Source: Micromonospora lupini
GTDB taxonomy: Bacteria > Actinomycetota > Actinomycetes > Mycobacteriales > Micromonosporaceae
Assembly: GCF_026342015.1 (NCBI RefSeq)
Contig: NZ_JAPENL010000002.1
Coordinates: forward strand, 563,001 to 627,000
Length of the DNA: 64,000 bases
Reading direction: 5' to 3'
Below are positions 41,400 through 57,303 of the stretch, piece by piece. Each line of letters opens with the position of its first letter. Positions within the stretch are counted from its first letter, which is position 1. The notes under the pieces were generated by a model. That model worked only from the letters and a program-made list of their open reading frames with translations. It searched no databases and had not been told where the DNA came from. The translations under genes were made by a program, and so were the position numbers.

Positions 41400-42593
41400 T
41401 CACTTGATGATCTTGGTGACGAACCCGGCGCCGACGGTGCGGCCACCCTCGCGGATCGCGAACTTGAGGTTCTCCTCCATGGCGATGGGCTGGATCAGCT
41501 TCACCGACATGGTGGTGTTGTCGCCCGGCATGACCATCTCGGTGCCCTCGGGGAGGGTGACGACACCGGTGACGTCCGTGGTCCGGAAGTAGAACTGCGG
41601 GCGGTAGTTCTGGAAGAACGGGGTGTGCCGGCCGCCCTCCTCCTTGGAGAGGATGTAGACCGTCGCCTCGAACTCCGTGTGCGGGGTGTTCGAGCCCGGC
41701 TTCACGACGACCATGCCGCGCTCGACCTCGTCGCGCTTGGTGCCGCGCAGCAGCAGGCCGACGTTCTCGCCTGCGCGGGCGTCGTCCAGGGTCTTCCGGA
41801 ACATCTCGATCGCGGTGACCTTGGTCTTGAAGCTCTTCTCCTTGATACCGACGAGCTCGACATCCTCGTTCGGCAGGAGAACGCCGCGCTCCACGCGACC
41901 GGTGACGACGGTGCCACGACCGGTGATCGTGAAGACGTCCTCAACCGGCATCAGGAACGGCTTGTCAACCTCGCGGTCCGGCTGCGGGATCGAGGTGTCG
42001 ACCGCGGTCATCAGGTCCAGGAGCTTGCCGGTCCACTCGGGGTCACCCTCGAGGGCCTTCAGCGCCGAAACCCGAACGACCGGCAGGTCGTCACCCGGGT
42101 ACTCCTGCGAGGAGAGCAGCTCACGGACCTCGAGCTCGACGAGCTCCAGGAGCTCCTCGTCGTCGACCATGTCGCTCTTGTTGAGCGCCACGACGATGTA
42201 CGGCACACCAACCTGACGCGCCAGCAGCACGTGCTCGCGGGTCTGCGGCATCGGGCCGTCGGTCGCCGCGACCACCAGGATCGCGCCATCCATCTGCGCG
42301 GCACCGGTGATCATGTTCTTGATGTAGTCCGCGTGGCCGGGGCAGTCGACGTGCGCGTAGTGCCGCGCCTCGGTCTGGTACTCGACGTGCGCGATCGAGA
42401 TCGTGATGCCGCGGGCCTTCTCCTCCGGCGCCTTGTCGATCTCGTCGAACGGCGTGTAAGGGTTCAGGTCCGGGAACTGGTCGTGCAGGACCTTGGTGAT
42501 GGCCGCCGTCAGCGTCGTCTTACCGTGGTCGATGTGACCAATGGTGCCGATGTTGACGTGCGGCTTAGTCCGCTCGAACTTAGCCTTCGCCAC
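41400..42593 (-). CDS. tuf: Elongation factor Tu
   Basis: GTPase that delivers aminoacyl-tRNA. 397 residues with G1 [11 protein letters not shown]3 DCPGHADY, G4 NKSD and the domain 2/3 sequences [20 protein letters not shown] and [20 protein letters not shown]. Last gene of the rpsL-rpsG-fusA-tuf group. A 212-base gap from fusA with a 10-bp hairpin suggests partly independent expression. Confidence 0.99.
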   Translation of the reverse strand: MAKAKFERTKPHVNIGTIGHIDHGKTTLTAAITKVLHDQFPDLNPYTPFDEIDKAPEEKARGITISIAHVEYQTEARHYAHVDCPGHADYIKNMITGAAQMDGAILVVAATDGPMPQTREHVLLARQVGVPYIVVALNKSDMVDDEELLELVELEVRELLSSQEYPGDDLPVVRVSALKALEGDPEWTGKLLDLMTAVDTSIPQPDREVDKPFLMPVEDVFTITGRGTVVTGRVERGVLLPNEDVELVGIKEKSFKTKVTAIEMFRKTLDDARAGENVGLLLRGTKRDEVERGMVVVKPGSNTPHTEFEATVYILSKEEGGRHTPFFQNYRPQFYFRTTDVTGVVTLPEGTEMVMPGDNTTMSVKLIQPIAMEENLKFAIREGGRTVGAGFVTKIIK

Positions 42594-42665
42594 TGGTGTC
42601 CTCCTGTGGACTTCTTGGTTCGTACGCCCGGCGCGCCGGTCGGCGCTTAGGACTCTGTCGACAGC

Positions 42666-42689
42666 CTTTCCGGCCGAACGGCCGGAGAG
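42666..42689 (-). terminator. Hairpin in the fusA-tuf spacer
   Basis: CTTTCCGGCC / GGCCGGAGAG, 10 bp including one G-U, with a GAAC tetraloop, 73 bases before tuf. It may be an attenuator, processing site or 5' stabiliser of tuf mRNA; no clear promoter was found between it and fusA (TAGGCT near 42717 is the best -10). Confidence 0.45.
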
Positions 42690-42805
42690 CCTCTGTGGGT
42701 TCTGCGGCGATGAAGCCTACAGGCCCGGTCTCACGCGGTCCGATCGTGGTGGCCGCGGGCGGGTGGAACCACCCGCGACCAACCACGAATCACCTGCTCG
42801 GGGCG

Positions 42806-44902
<2,097 letters not shown>

Positions 44903-44979
44903 TTCAATCCCTACTTATCGTCGTCTCGACTCAACTGGTGGCGGTTCCGGCGCCCGATGGGGGCGCCGGAACCAGGGTG

Positions 44980-45450
44980 TTACCAGCGGTAGTGCGCGAA
45001 GGCCTTGTTGGACTCGGCCATCTTGTGCGTGTCCTCGCGCCGCTTGACGGCGGCACCGAGGCCGTTGCTCGCGTCCAGCAGCTCGTTCATGAGCCGCTCG
45101 ACCATGGTCTTCTCACGCCGGGCGCGGGAGTAGGTGACAAGCCAACGCAGGCCCAGGGTGGTCGCCCGGGTGGGGCGGACCTCGACCGGAACCTGGTAGG
45201 TGGCGCCACCGACACGACGGCTGCGCACCTCGAGGGTCGGCTTGACGTTGTCCATCGCCCGCTTGAGGGTGACGACCGGGTCGGTGCCGGACTTCTCGCG
45301 GCAGCCCTCGAGGGCCGCGTACACGATCGACTCGGCGAGCTGGCGCTTGCCGCGCAGCAGGATCTTGTTCACCAGCTGGGTGACCAGCGGCGAGTTGTAC
45401 ACCGGGTCAGCGACCAGTGGCCGCCGCGGAGCGGGTCCCTTACGCGGCAT
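44980..45450 (-). CDS. rpsG: 30S ribosomal protein S7
   Basis: Nucleates 30S head assembly; 156 residues from ATG 45450 ([20 protein letters not shown]). [40 protein letters not shown] and [14 protein letters not shown] are conserved. The open frame extends upstream, but this start is one base after the rpsL stop. Confidence 0.98.
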   Translation of the reverse strand: MPRKGPAPRRPLVADPVYNSPLVTQLVNKILLRGKRQLAESIVYAALEGCREKSGTDPVVTLKRAMDNVKPTLEVRSRRVGGATYQVPVEVRPTRATTLGLRWLVTYSRARREKTMVERLMNELLDASNGLGAAVKRREDTHKMAESNKAFAHYRW

Positions 45451-45451
45451 G

Positions 45452-45826
45452 TCAGCTCTTCTCCTTCTTCGCGCCGTAACGGCTGCGCGCCTGCTTGCGG
45501 TTGCGGACACCCTGGGTGTCAAGCGAGCCGCGGACGATCTTGTAACGCACGCCGGGGAGGTCCTTCACCCGGCCGCCGCGAACGAGCACGATCGAGTGCT
45601 CCTGCAGGTTGTGGCCGACGCCCGGGATGTAGGCGGTCACCTCGATCTGGCTGCTGAGCTTCACACGAGCGACCTTGCGCAGCGCGGAGTTCGGCTTCTT
45701 GGGGGTGGTGGTGTACACGCGGGTGCACACGCCGCGCCGCTGGGGGGACCCCTTGAGCGCCGGGGTCTTGGTCTTGGTCGTCTTGGCCTGACGGCCCTTT
45801 CGGACCAGCTGCTGAATGGTGGGCAC
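45452..45826 (-). CDS. rpsL: 30S ribosomal protein S12
   Basis: Decoding-centre protein, 124 residues: [57 protein letters not shown]. Lys43 and Lys88, the positions altered in streptomycin-resistant mutants of other bacteria, are wild type. First gene of the rpsL-rpsG-fusA-tuf group, with a leader of about 290 bases. Confidence 0.99.
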   Translation of the reverse strand: MPTIQQLVRKGRQAKTTKTKTPALKGSPQRRGVCTRVYTTTPKKPNSALRKVARVKLSSQIEVTAYIPGVGHNLQEHSIVLVRGGRVKDLPGVRYKIVRGSLDTQGVRNRKQARSRYGAKKEKS

Positions 45827-45941
45827 CGGGTTTCTCCGCTCCCTTCGGCCGCTGTACGCGGCCGCGCCGTCTGCTCGTTAGCCGGCCTGATGACCGGCTC
45901 TCCTACATTCCGACCAGGGCCACCTTGCGGAGGCCCCGGCA

Positions 45942-45961
45942 CCCGCGGTCGGGCGTGTCGC
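45942..45961 (-). other. Leader 20-mer shared with the rpsJ leader (rpsL copy)
   Basis: Minus-strand GCGACACGCCCGACCGCGGG, 116 bases before the rpsL start; identical to 41128-41147. Flanking sequence differs, so the identity is confined to this block. Confidence 0.7.
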
Positions 45962-46096
45962 CCAACTCACGGTCCCGGTGCGGACGCTTTCGCAGGCGTA
46001 CCGGGTTTTCTGTCACCGGCACGCGGATCGCCCCGCCCCGGATCTCTGGCTTGTCGTGCCGCCGTCCGGACTCCGGATCCAGCGCACGCACGAGTT

Positions 46097-46114
46097 GCCC
46101 GGGCATGCCCGGGC
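46097..46114. promoter_or_regulatory. Perfect 18-bp palindrome at the rpsL transcription start
   Basis: GCCCGGGCATGCCCGGGC is its own complement. It begins about four bases after the predicted start (near 46118), so it could be a protein operator or fold into a 5'-terminal hairpin in the mRNA. Confidence 0.6.
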
Positions 46115-46124
46115 ACAAGGGGAA

Positions 46125-46153
46125 AGAGTACCTACCACAGCCGTCCAGGTCAA
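46125..46153 (-). promoter_or_regulatory. Promoter of rpsL-rpsG-fusA
   Basis: Minus-strand TTGACC (46148-46153), 17-base spacer, TACTCT (46125-46130): the best vegetative-type match in the window. Confidence 0.75.
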
Positions 46154-46327
46154 AACGGAATGGGTCGGCGACCGTCTCACACTCGCCGGCCGGATCTCGT
46201 CCCGCCTCGTCGCCCGCGATGGGCACCTACGGATACAAGTGTACCGGCTTCCCCGCCGGACCACCCGTCGCCCCCGGGCAGGCACCGCGGACCCGGTCCC
46301 CCGGCGTCGCAGCGGCGGTGTGCCGCG

Positions 46328-47221
46328 TCACGTCAGGGTGATCAGCAGCGCCAGACCCAGACCCAGCAGGCTGAGCAGCGCACCCGCCGCGCCGCAGCTG
46401 ATGCCCGCCACCGCCAACCCACATCCGGTGAAGCGGACCGCCGACGGCGCGGCCGGCCGGCCGATCTGCCGCCGACCGAGCAGACCGGTGACGACCGCCG
46501 CCACCCCCGCCAGCACCCCCAGCACTGTGAACGCGCCGGAGGCCCAGGCGCCGCCGTCGTTCCCGAACGCCACCCCGAAGCAGATCACCAGGAGCGAGAC
46601 CAGGATCGACGCGATGCCCGCCACCAGCGACCCGGTCGCCAGGCCGGAGGTGACGGGCGCCACGTCCAGGTGCACCACGCCGAACGGCGTGCCGGGCACC
46701 GCCTCCACCCGCTTCGGCGGCCGCCGCTTGTCGTCGGTGGGCGGCGGCACCGGTCGGACCTGAGCCACACCCCACCCGGGCGGCGGACCCGGTACCGGCT
46801 GACCCCAGCCCGCCGGCGCTCCCGGCCCCGACGAGGGCTGACCCCAGCCGTGCGGAACTCCGGGCCCCGACGGCGGCGGCCCCCAGCCGGGTGGAGCGGC
46901 GGGCGGCTGACCCCAGCCGGGTGGAACACCGGGCGGCTGACCCCAGCCGGGTGGCAGCGGCGCCCCGGAAGCGGGAGAGGGGCCGGAGCCGGGCGGGAAG
47001 GCCCCTCCCCACTCGGCCGTGGGCGGACCCCACCCGGGCGGGGGCGGCGCGCCCCAGCCCGCTTGCGGCGCGCCCGGATCGGGGACGTCGGCCGGTGGGG
47101 CTGGCTGCGCGTCCGGTTCGGGTCGCGCCCAGTCGTTCGGTGCGGAGGAAGCCGGGCCCGGGGCCGGCGCGTCAGGACGCCCGGCCGGTTCATCCGCCGG
47201 GAGCCGCGCCGGTTCCGTCAC
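46328..47221 (-). CDS. Pro/Gly/Trp-rich DUF4190-like membrane protein
   Basis: 297 residues. The first 165 are disordered with many PPGWGQP-type repeats (GWG occurs about nine times). The rest has three hydrophobic helices (SLVAGIASILVSLLVICFGV, FTVLGVLAGVAAVVTGLLG, LAVAGISCGAAGALLSLLGL) with the spacing of DUF4190 proteins. Function unknown. GTG start with AGGAGG six to seven bases upstream. It is followed downstream by the rpsL promoter region rather than by a terminator I could identify. Confidence 0.8.
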   Translation of the reverse strand: MTEPARLPADEPAGRPDAPAPGPASSAPNDWARPEPDAQPAPPADVPDPGAPQAGWGAPPPPGWGPPTAEWGGAFPPGSGPSPASGAPLPPGWGQPPGVPPGWGQPPAAPPGWGPPPSGPGVPHGWGQPSSGPGAPAGWGQPVPGPPPGWGVAQVRPVPPPTDDKRRPPKRVEAVPGTPFGVVHLDVAPVTSGLATGSLVAGIASILVSLLVICFGVAFGNDGGAWASGAFTVLGVLAGVAAVVTGLLGRRQIGRPAAPSAVRFTGCGLAVAGISCGAAGALLSLLGLGLALLITLT

Positions 47222-47322
47222 GAGGTCCTCCTGTCGACAGTCGCCGTCGCCGCGCGGCGGACACCGGCCAGGCTACCGCCGGAAGGGACGCCGTCCGCGC
47301 CGGGCGCGGCCGGTGGAGCGGG

Positions 47323-47691
47323 TCAGTCCATGTTCGCCGGGTAGTCGTGGCCGAACGGCGTGCCGGCCAGCCGGACCACCCCGATCACCACGGCGACGAC
47401 CACGCTGACCGCGACAAGCACCAGGCCGGTCCAGGCCAACCGCTCCCCCCGCCGCAGCCAGACGCCACCGGTCAGGAAACCCCCCGAGGCGTACGCCTCC
47501 CGGCGGGCCTGCCGGGCCAGTTGCAGCGCCACCGTCGCCGGCACCACCCCGCCGATGAACAGCCCGGTCAACATGCCGAGCAGCCCCAGCGCGAAGACCG
47601 CCCGCGCCTTCGTGGCACGGGCCGGGTCCGGATCCAGCGGGTGGCGCAGGCCCTGGGACGCGACGGACACCTGTCCGGGTGCGGTCGTCAT
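47323..47691 (-). CDS. Small DUF4190-like membrane protein
   Basis: 122 residues from ATG 47691 (MTTAPGQVSVASQGLRHPLD), which has GGAG three bases before it. Two transmembrane helices (RAVFALGLLGMLTGLFIGGV and LVLVAVSVVVAVVIGVVRL) flank an ARQARREAYASGGF loop. This helix-loop-helix resembles the neighbour at 46328, so the two are probably related by duplication (inference). Function unknown. The frame is open upstream to about 47949, but that part lacks a start signal. Confidence 0.75.
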   Translation of the reverse strand: MTTAPGQVSVASQGLRHPLDPDPARATKARAVFALGLLGMLTGLFIGGVVPATVALQLARQARREAYASGGFLTGGVWLRRGERLAWTGLVLVAVSVVVAVVIGVVRLAGTPFGHDYPANMD

Positions 47692-47952
47692 GTCTCCATC
47701 ATGCCCAACCCGGTCGACGGCCGGGGCGGCGTCCTGGCGTCTGTCCGGATCGGTAGCCTCGTTCACGGCGGGTGAGATGGCGGCCGTGGCCGTGGCCGTG
47801 GATTCGGGCAGGGCGACGCCGACGTGGTCGGGTTCTACGGCTTCGCCAACCGACCCCGACCCACCGGCCGGCTCATCCTGCAAGCCCTTCACGACCTCCG
47901 CCTCATCCCTGCCCACCGCCAGCAGCCACCCAAATTCCTGGGTCCGCACACG

Positions 47953-47984
47953 ACGAGGCCCCCGGCAGGTGCCGGGGGCCTCGT
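47953..47984 (-). terminator. Terminator after rpoC
   Basis: ACGAGGCCCCCGGCA (47953-47967) and TGCCGGGGGCCTCGT (47970-47984): perfect 15-bp stem, 13 bases past the rpoC stop. It closes the rpoBC transcript. Confidence 0.8.
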
Positions 47985-47996
47985 CGGTGTCGGTGC

Positions 47997-51884
<3,888 letters not shown>

Positions 51885-51964
51885 TCTGTCCCCTATGTCG
51901 TCGTCTGTACTGCTAATTCTCGGGTGGGGTCGGGGGCCGGCGAGCCGGCCCCCAACCGCTCACC

Positions 51965-54900
51965 TCAGACCTCTTCGACCGAGCTCGGCTCGCGCCGGGA
52001 CAGGTCGATGCCCAGCTCCTCGGCGGCCCGGAACACCTCGTCGTCGGTCTCGCGCATTTCCAGGGCCACACCGTCGCTGGAGAGCACCTCAACGTTGAGG
52101 CACAGCGACTGCAGCTCCTTGAGCAGCACCTTGAACGACTCCGGGATGCCCGGCTCCGGGATGTTCTCGCCCTTGACGATGGCCTCGTAGACCTTCACGC
52201 GGCCGAGCACGTCGTCGGACTTGATCGTGAGCAGCTCCTGCAGGGCGTAGGCAGCGCCGTACGCCTGCATCGCCCAGCACTCCATCTCACCGAAACGCTG
52301 ACCACCGAACTGCGCCTTACCACCCAGCGGCTGCTGCGTGATCATCGAGTACGGGCCGGTCGAACGAGCGTGGATCTTGTCGTCGACCAGGTGGTTGAGC
52401 TTCAGGATGTAGACGTAGCCGACCGCGATCGGGTCCGGCAGAGGCTCACCGGAACGACCGTCGAACAACTGCGCCTTGCCGGTACGCCCGATCAGCTGCT
52501 TGCCGTCCCGGTTGGGCAGGGTCGACTCGAGCAGACCGGAGATCTCCTCCTCGCGGGCACCGTCGAAGACCGGGGTGGCGACGTTTGTGTCACCCTCGGA
52601 CTCGTGGGCGTCGATCGACCGGAGCTGGCGCTTCCAGTCGGTGTCGTCACCCTCGACCTTCCACCCGGTCTTGGCGACCCAACCGAGGTGGGTCTCCAGA
52701 ACCTGGCCGATGTTCATCCGGCTCGGCACGCCGAGCGGGTTGAGCACGATGTCGACCGGGGTGCCGTCCTCCAGGAACGGCATGTCCTCGATCGGGAGGA
52801 TCTTCGAGATGACGCCCTTGTTGCCGTGCCGGCCGGCGAGCTTGTCGCCGTCCTGGATCTTGCGCTTCTGGGCGACGTAGACCCGGACCAGCTCGTTGAC
52901 GCCCGGCGGCAACTCGTCGCCGTCCTCGCGGGAGAACGTGCGCACACCGATGACCGTGCCGGTCTCGCCGTGCGGCACCTTCAGCGAGGTGTCCCGAACC
53001 TCACGCGCCTTCTCACCGAAGATCGCGCGGAGCAGACGCTCCTCCGGGGTCAGCTCGGTCTCGCCCTTGGGCGTGACCTTGCCGACCAGGATGTCGCCGG
53101 GGACGACCTCGGCGCCGATCCGGATGATGCCGCGCTCGTCGAGGTCAGCGAGCATTTCCTCGCTGACGTTCGGGATGTCGCGGGTGATCTCCTCCGGGCC
53201 GAGCTTGGTGTCCCGGGCGTCGACCTCGTGCTCCTCGATGTGGATCGAGGTGAGCACGTCCTGCTGCACGAGGCGCTGCGACAGGATGATCGCGTCCTCG
53301 TAGTTGTGGCCCTCCCAGCACATGAACGCCACCAGCAGGTTGCGTCCGAGCGCCATCTCGCCCTCGTCGGTGCACGGACCGTCGGCGATGACCTGACCGG
53401 CCTCGACGCGGTCGCCCTCGAAGACCACCGGCTTCTGGTTGACGCAGGAGCCGGCGTTCGAGCGGCGGAACTTGTGCAGCAGGTACGTCCGGCGGTGGCC
53501 GTCATCCTGGTGGATGGTGACGTAGTCGGCGCAGAGATCCTCGATCACACCGCCGACCTCGGCGACCACCACGTCGCCAGCGTCGACCGCGGCCCGGTAC
53601 TCCATGCCCGTGCCCACGAGCGGCGCCTCGGCCTTGACCAGCGGCACGGCCTGGCGCTGCATGTTCGCGCCCATCAGTGCCCGGTTGGCGTCGTCGTGCT
53701 CGAGGAACGGGATCATGGCGGTCGCGACCGAGGTCATCTGCCGGGGCGAGACGTCCATGTAGTCGACGGCGCCGGGGACGACGTCCTCGGTCTCGCCGCC
53801 CTTACGACGGCAGAGCACCCGCTCCTCGGCGAACGTGCCGTCAGCCTTCAACCGCGCGTTGGCCTGGGCCTTGACGAACCGGTCCTCCTCGTCCGCGGTC
53901 AGGTAGTCGATCTGGTCGGTGACCCGACCCTCGACGACCTTCCGGTACGGCGTCTCGATGAAGCCGAACGGGTTGACCCGGGCGAAGGTGGACAGCGCGC
54001 CGATCAGGCCGATGTTCGGGCCTTCCGGCGTCTCGATCGGGCACATCCGGCCGTAGTGGGACGGGTGCACGTCGCGGACCTCGAAGCCGGCCCGCTCCCG
54101 GGACAGACCACCCGGGCCGAGCGCGCTCAGCCGACGCCGGTGGGTCAGGCCCGCCAGTGGGTTGGTCTGGTCCATGAACTGGGACAGCTGCGACGTCCCG
54201 AAGAACTCCTTGATCGCCGCCACCACCGGGCGGATGTTGATCAGGGTCTGCGGGGTGATCGCCTCGACGTCCTGCGTGGTCATCCGCTCGCGGACGACCC
54301 GCTCCATGCGGGAGAGGCCGACCCGAACCTGGTTCTGGATCAGCTCACCCACGGTGCGCAGGCGACGGTTGCCGAAGTGGTCGATGTCGTCGGCCTCGTA
54401 GCCGTCCTCACCGGCGTGCAGCCGGCACAGGTACTCCACGGTGGCGACGATGTCGTCCTCGGTCAGCGTGCCGGTGGTGATCGGCACGTCGACTTCGAGC
54501 TTCTTGTTGAACTTGTAGCGCCCGACCTTGGCGACGTCGTACCTCTTCGGGTTGAAGAAGAGGTTGTCGAGCAGGGTCTGGGCGTTCTCGCGCGTCGGCG
54601 GCTCGCCAGGGCGCAGCTTGCGGTAGATGTCGAGCAGAGCCTCGTCGGCGCCGGCGATGTGGTCCTTCTCGAGCGTGGTCATCATCAGCTCGGACCAGCC
54701 GAACTTCTCACGGATCCGCTCGGCCGACCATCCGATGGCCTTGAGCAGGACCGTGACGGCCTGCCGACGCTTACGGTCGATGCGAACGCCGACCGTGTCG
54801 CGCTTGTCGATGTCGAACTCCAGCCAGGCACCCCGACTCGGGATGACCTTGACGCTGGAGAGGTCGCGGTCGGAGGTCTTGTCCGGCTGCTTGTCGAAGT

Positions 54901-55396
54901 ACACGCCCGGGGACCGGACGAGCTGGCTGACCACGACGCGCTCGGTGCCGTTGATGACGAAGGTGCCCTTGGGCGTCATCATCGGGAAGTCACCCATGAA
55001 CACCGTCTGGCTCTTGATCTCGCCAGTGGTGTTGTTGGTGAACTCCGCGGTCACGAAGAGCGGAGCGCAGTAGGTCAGGTCCTTCTCCTTGCACTCCTCG
55101 ATCGAGGCCTTGACCTCGTCGAAGCGTGGCGCGGAGAAGGAGAGTGACATGGTGCCGGAGAAGTCCTCAATGGGACTGATCTCTTCAAGGATCTCCGCGA
55201 GACCCGAGCGTGCGTGCGGGTCGTCCGCCGACCGGCCCTGCCAAGCCTCGTTGCCGACGAGCCAGTCGAAGGACTCGTTCTGGATGGCAAGGAGGTTGGG
55301 GACCTCGAGGTGTTCGGTGATCCTGCCGAATGAAACTCGGCGGGGAGCGAATGCGCTCGACGTACGACTGGTCTTCGCAGGGCGGGAAGCTGCCAA
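51965..55396 (-). CDS. rpoB: DNA-directed RNA polymerase beta subunit
   Basis: 1143 residues. The rifampicin region (about residues 395-430: [18 protein letters not shown], then [17 protein letters not shown]) carries the wild-type Asp, His and Ser positions, so the enzyme looks rifamycin-sensitive. [19 protein letters not shown] and [18 protein letters not shown] are conserved C-terminal parts. The start is TTG 55396 ([20 protein letters not shown] follows), with AAGGA six bases upstream; the open frame before it contains the promoter and is not coding. Confidence 0.98.
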   Translation of the reverse strand: MAASRPAKTSRTSSAFAPRRVSFGRITEHLEVPNLLAIQNESFDWLVGNEAWQGRSADDPHARSGLAEILEEISPIEDFSGTMSLSFSAPRFDEVKASIEECKEKDLTYCAPLFVTAEFTNNTTGEIKSQTVFMGDFPMMTPKGTFVINGTERVVVSQLVRSPGVYFDKQPDKTSDRDLSSVKVIPSRGAWLEFDIDKRDTVGVRIDRKRRQAVTVLLKAIGWSAERIREKFGWSELMMTTLEKDHIAGADEALLDIYRKLRPGEPPTRENAQTLLDNLFFNPKRYDVAKVGRYKFNKKLEVDVPITTGTLTEDDIVATVEYLCRLHAGEDGYEADDIDHFGNRRLRTVGELIQNQVRVGLSRMERVVRERMTTQDVEAITPQTLINIRPVVAAIKEFFGTSQLSQFMDQTNPLAGLTHRRRLSALGPGGLSRERAGFEVRDVHPSHYGRMCPIETPEGPNIGLIGALSTFARVNPFGFIETPYRKVVEGRVTDQIDYLTADEEDRFVKAQANARLKADGTFAEERVLCRRKGGETEDVVPGAVDYMDVSPRQMTSVATAMIPFLEHDDANRALMGANMQRQAVPLVKAEAPLVGTGMEYRAAVDAGDVVVAEVGGVIEDLCADYVTIHQDDGHRRTYLLHKFRRSNAGSCVNQKPVVFEGDRVEAGQVIADGPCTDEGEMALGRNLLVAFMCWEGHNYEDAIILSQRLVQQDVLTSIHIEEHEVDARDTKLGPEEITRDIPNVSEEMLADLDERGIIRIGAEVVPGDILVGKVTPKGETELTPEERLLRAIFGEKAREVRDTSLKVPHGETGTVIGVRTFSREDGDELPPGVNELVRVYVAQKRKIQDGDKLAGRHGNKGVISKILPIEDMPFLEDGTPVDIVLNPLGVPSRMNIGQVLETHLGWVAKTGWKVEGDDTDWKRQLRSIDAHESEGDTNVATPVFDGAREEEISGLLESTLPNRDGKQLIGRTGKAQLFDGRSGEPLPDPIAVGYVYILKLNHLVDDKIHARSTGPYSMITQQPLGGKAQFGGQRFGEMECWAMQAYGAAYALQELLTIKSDDVLGRVKVYEAIVKGENIPEPGIPESFKVLLKELQSLCLNVEVLSSDGVALEMRETDDEVFRAAEELGIDLSRREPSSVEEV

Positions 55397-55523
55397 GATG
55401 CGTCCTTCCGAGGACCGGTGCTGCAGAACGGCTGGTACGCGTGCACTCCAATGACCCCACCAGAAATATCCGTAAACGGACATTTCCGAGCAGGGGTCAA
55501 GTCGGAAGGCAGCGCAAACTAGC

Positions 55524-55552
55524 AGTGTAGCCGAGAGGCTAACCGCTGTCCA
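55524..55552 (-). promoter_or_regulatory. Promoter of rpoB-rpoC
   Basis: Minus-strand TGGACA (55547-55552), 17-base spacer, TACACT (55524-55529). Predicted start near 55517, leader about 120 bases. Confidence 0.7.
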
Positions 55553-55878
55553 GCCCACCCCGCAGGTCGTTCGCGGAACGCACCTCGGCCCCCCGGAAAC
55601 CAGGGTCTGCCGGGCCGCTCAGAACGCAACGTCCCCACTGGGCCGCTCGGGTTGCCGCGGCCGATGATGCCGCCGCTGTCATTACCCACGTCGTGGCCGT
55701 CGCAAGCGCGGTGTCTTGCTGGTGTTCAGCGTGCCTGGCAGCCCGGGGCCGCGTCAAGGGCCGGTATCCGGGTCGTCGGTTCTTTCCCACCTGAGGGCGA
55801 CCGGGGCCGCTCGTCCGGTGGGCAGGCATCGACCAACGACGCCCAGCTCAGGACGGTTGTCGCCCGATCCACGAAACA

Positions 55879-55915
55879 CGGCGGGCAGTGATCCGTGTCG
55901 GATCACCGCCCGCCG
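55879..55915 (-). terminator. Hairpin after rplL
   Basis: CGGCGGGC-A-GTGATCC pairs with GGATCAC-C-GCCCGCCG (8 + 7 bp, one mismatch, 5-base loop), 56 bases past the rplL stop. It likely reduces readthrough from rplJL into rpoBC. Confidence 0.7.
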
Positions 55916-55970
55916 CGACGCGATCGTGTCCCGGCTCACCGAGCCGGTCACGCGCTTGTGGAACGTCAGG

Positions 55971-56360
55971 TCACTTGAGGGTGACCTTGGCGCCCTCACC
56001 CTCGAGCTTCGCCTTCGCCTTCTCGGCGGTCTCCTTGTTGACCTTCTCCAGGATGGCCTTCGGCGCGGACTCGACCGCGTCCTTGGCCTCCTTGAGGCCC
56101 AGGCCGGTCAGCTCACGCACGACCTTGATGACCTGGATCTTCTTGCCACCGTCAGCCTCGAGGACGACGTCGAACTCGTCCTTCTCCTCCTCGGCCGGGG
56201 CGGCAGCGCCACCGGCGCCGCCGCCGGCAGCGGCAACCGCGACCGGAGCGGCGGCGGTGACCTCGAAGGTGTCCTCGAACTGCTTCACGAACTCGGAGAG
56301 CTCGATCAGCGTCATCTCCTTGAACGCGTCGAGCAGCTCGTCGGTGCTGAGCTTCGCCAT
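55971..56360 (-). CDS. rplL: 50S ribosomal protein L7/L12
   Basis: Multicopy stalk protein that recruits GTPase factors; 129 residues. N-terminal dimerisation helices ([20 protein letters not shown]), Ala/Gly hinge ([20 protein letters not shown]) and the factor-binding C-terminal domain ([20 protein letters not shown]) are clear. 52 bases after rplJ. Confidence 0.98.
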   Translation of the reverse strand: MAKLSTDELLDAFKEMTLIELSEFVKQFEDTFEVTAAAPVAVAAAGGGAGGAAAPAEEEKDEFDVVLEADGGKKIQVIKVVRELTGLGLKEAKDAVESAPKAILEKVNKETAEKAKAKLEGEGAKVTLK

Positions 56361-56412
56361 ATCTGGCGTCCTTTCTAAAGGTTGTCTAAGAACGTGGGTG
56401 CGCCGCGCGGCC

Positions 56413-56961
56413 TCAGGCCGCCTCGGCGCCCTCCTGCTCGCGCTTCTTGTCCGCCAGGGCGGCCGCCGCGCGGGCGGCCTTGGAGAGCGGAGCCTGGAAC
56501 AGGGCCGCGGCCTTGCTCAGGTTGCCCTTCATCGCGCCGGCCAGCTTGGCCAGCAGCACCTCGCGGGACTCCAGGTCGGCGAGCTTCGTGACCTCGGCCG
56601 CGGAAATGGCCCGGCCCTCGAAGACGCCGCCCTTGATGACGAGCTTCGGGTTGGCCTTCGCGAAGTCGCGAAGCCCCTTCGCCGCCTCGACGACGTCGCC
56701 CGAAACGAAAGTCAGCGCGGTAGGACCGGTGAACAGCTCGTCGAGGCCGTTGATGCCCGCGTCCGTCGCGGCACGCTTCGCCAGCGTGTTCTTCGCGACC
56801 GTGTAGCTGGTCTCGGCGCCGAGCGAGCGCCGCAGCTGGGTGAGCTGGGAAACCGTCAGACCGCGGTACTCGGTCAGCACGGTGGCGCCCGCGTTGCGGA
56901 AGCTCTCGGTCAGCTCAGCGACGGCCGTGGCCTTGTCGGCCCGGATCGGCTTGTCCGCCAT
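56413..56961 (-). CDS. rplJ: 50S ribosomal protein L10
   Basis: Stalk base that carries L7/L12 dimers; 182 residues. [40 protein letters not shown] and [18 protein letters not shown] sequence identify it; the C-terminal helix has an Ala/Lys/Glu-rich end. GGAGGG ribosome-binding site. The L10(L12)4 complex is the classic autoregulator of this operon in other bacteria. Confidence 0.98.
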   Translation of the reverse strand: MADKPIRADKATAVAELTESFRNAGATVLTEYRGLTVSQLTQLRRSLGAETSYTVAKNTLAKRAATDAGINGLDELFTGPTALTFVSGDVVEAAKGLRDFAKANPKLVIKGGVFEGRAISAAEVTKLADLESREVLLAKLAGAMKGNLSKAAALFQAPLSKAARAAAALADKKREQEGAEAA

Positions 56962-57039
56962 GTCCCTCCTCTCTCGTTACTCGAGGCTGGTCCCCGACAC
57001 GGCCGAAGCCGGAGCGGGGGCGGAGGCGACACGACAACG

Positions 57040-57068
57040 AAAAAGCCCCGGCGCAGGGCGCACGGGGC
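57040..57068 (-). terminator. Attenuator-like hairpin with U-run in the rplJ leader
   Basis: Minus strand GCCCCG-T-GCGC-CCT-GCGC-CGGGGC followed directly by TTTTT. It is one of very few hairpins in this window with a real U-tract, and it lies 79 bases before rplJ, inside the leader. Confidence 0.7.
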
Positions 57069-57233
57069 GAGGGCCGGCGGATCAACACAGTCGGCGGACC
57101 ATGTTCACTGCCGAGTTACGCTTGCCGCCCTACGCGGGTCGCCCGTTGTCGCGGGACCTTCGACCGTGCCGGAGCACGGTGACCAGCGGTCTCTGGGTGG
57201 TTCCTCATCCATGGAAACACGGATGACTGTTGA

Positions 57234-57262
57234 AGAGTACGCGCACCCACCAGCAGCGCCAA
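57234..57262 (-). promoter_or_regulatory. Promoter of rplJ-rplL
   Basis: Minus-strand TTGGCG (57257-57262), 17-base spacer, TACTCT (57234-57239). Predicted start near 57227. Confidence 0.65.
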
Positions 57263-57303
57263 ATCGCCCCTGGTGAGCCGGGTCACACCGACCGTCCGCC
57301 GGG

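Larger units (their letters stand above)
45827..46327. other. 501-base regulatory region upstream of rpsL
   Basis: No gene is seen. It holds a strong promoter (46125-46153), the palindrome 46097-46114 and the shared 20-mer 45942-45961. A second possible -10 (TACACT, minus strand, 46238-46243) has only a weak -35. Confidence 0.65.
55397..55970. other. 574-base region between rplL and rpoB
   Basis: No gene is seen. From the rplL side it holds a terminator/attenuator hairpin (55879-55915), a featureless stretch, a promoter (55524-55552) and a small imperfect hairpin in the rpoB leader (AAATGTCCG-TTTA-CGGATATTT, 55464-55485). Confidence 0.65.
56962..57303. other. 342-base promoter and leader region of rplJ
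   Basis: No gene is seen. It contains the rplJ promoter (57234-57262) and a leader of about 265 bases with an attenuator-like hairpin (57040-57068). The middle of the leader (about 57080-57200) is where an L10-binding structure would be expected, but I could not confirm one by eye. Confidence 0.6.

Noticed and set aside
45452..45826. Streptomycin-resistance substitutions in S12
   Set aside because: Lys43 and Lys88 are unchanged.
53900..54210. Rifamycin-resistance substitutions in RpoB
   Set aside because: The Asp, His and Ser positions of the rifampicin region are wild type.
52370..55147. 925-codon open frame on the plus strand opposite rpoB
   Set aside because: Antisense shadow of rpoB, same reasoning.
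55397..55558. Longer N-terminus for RpoB
   Set aside because: The extra residues lie over the -10/-35 promoter and match no RpoB; TTG 55396 has a proper ribosome-binding site.
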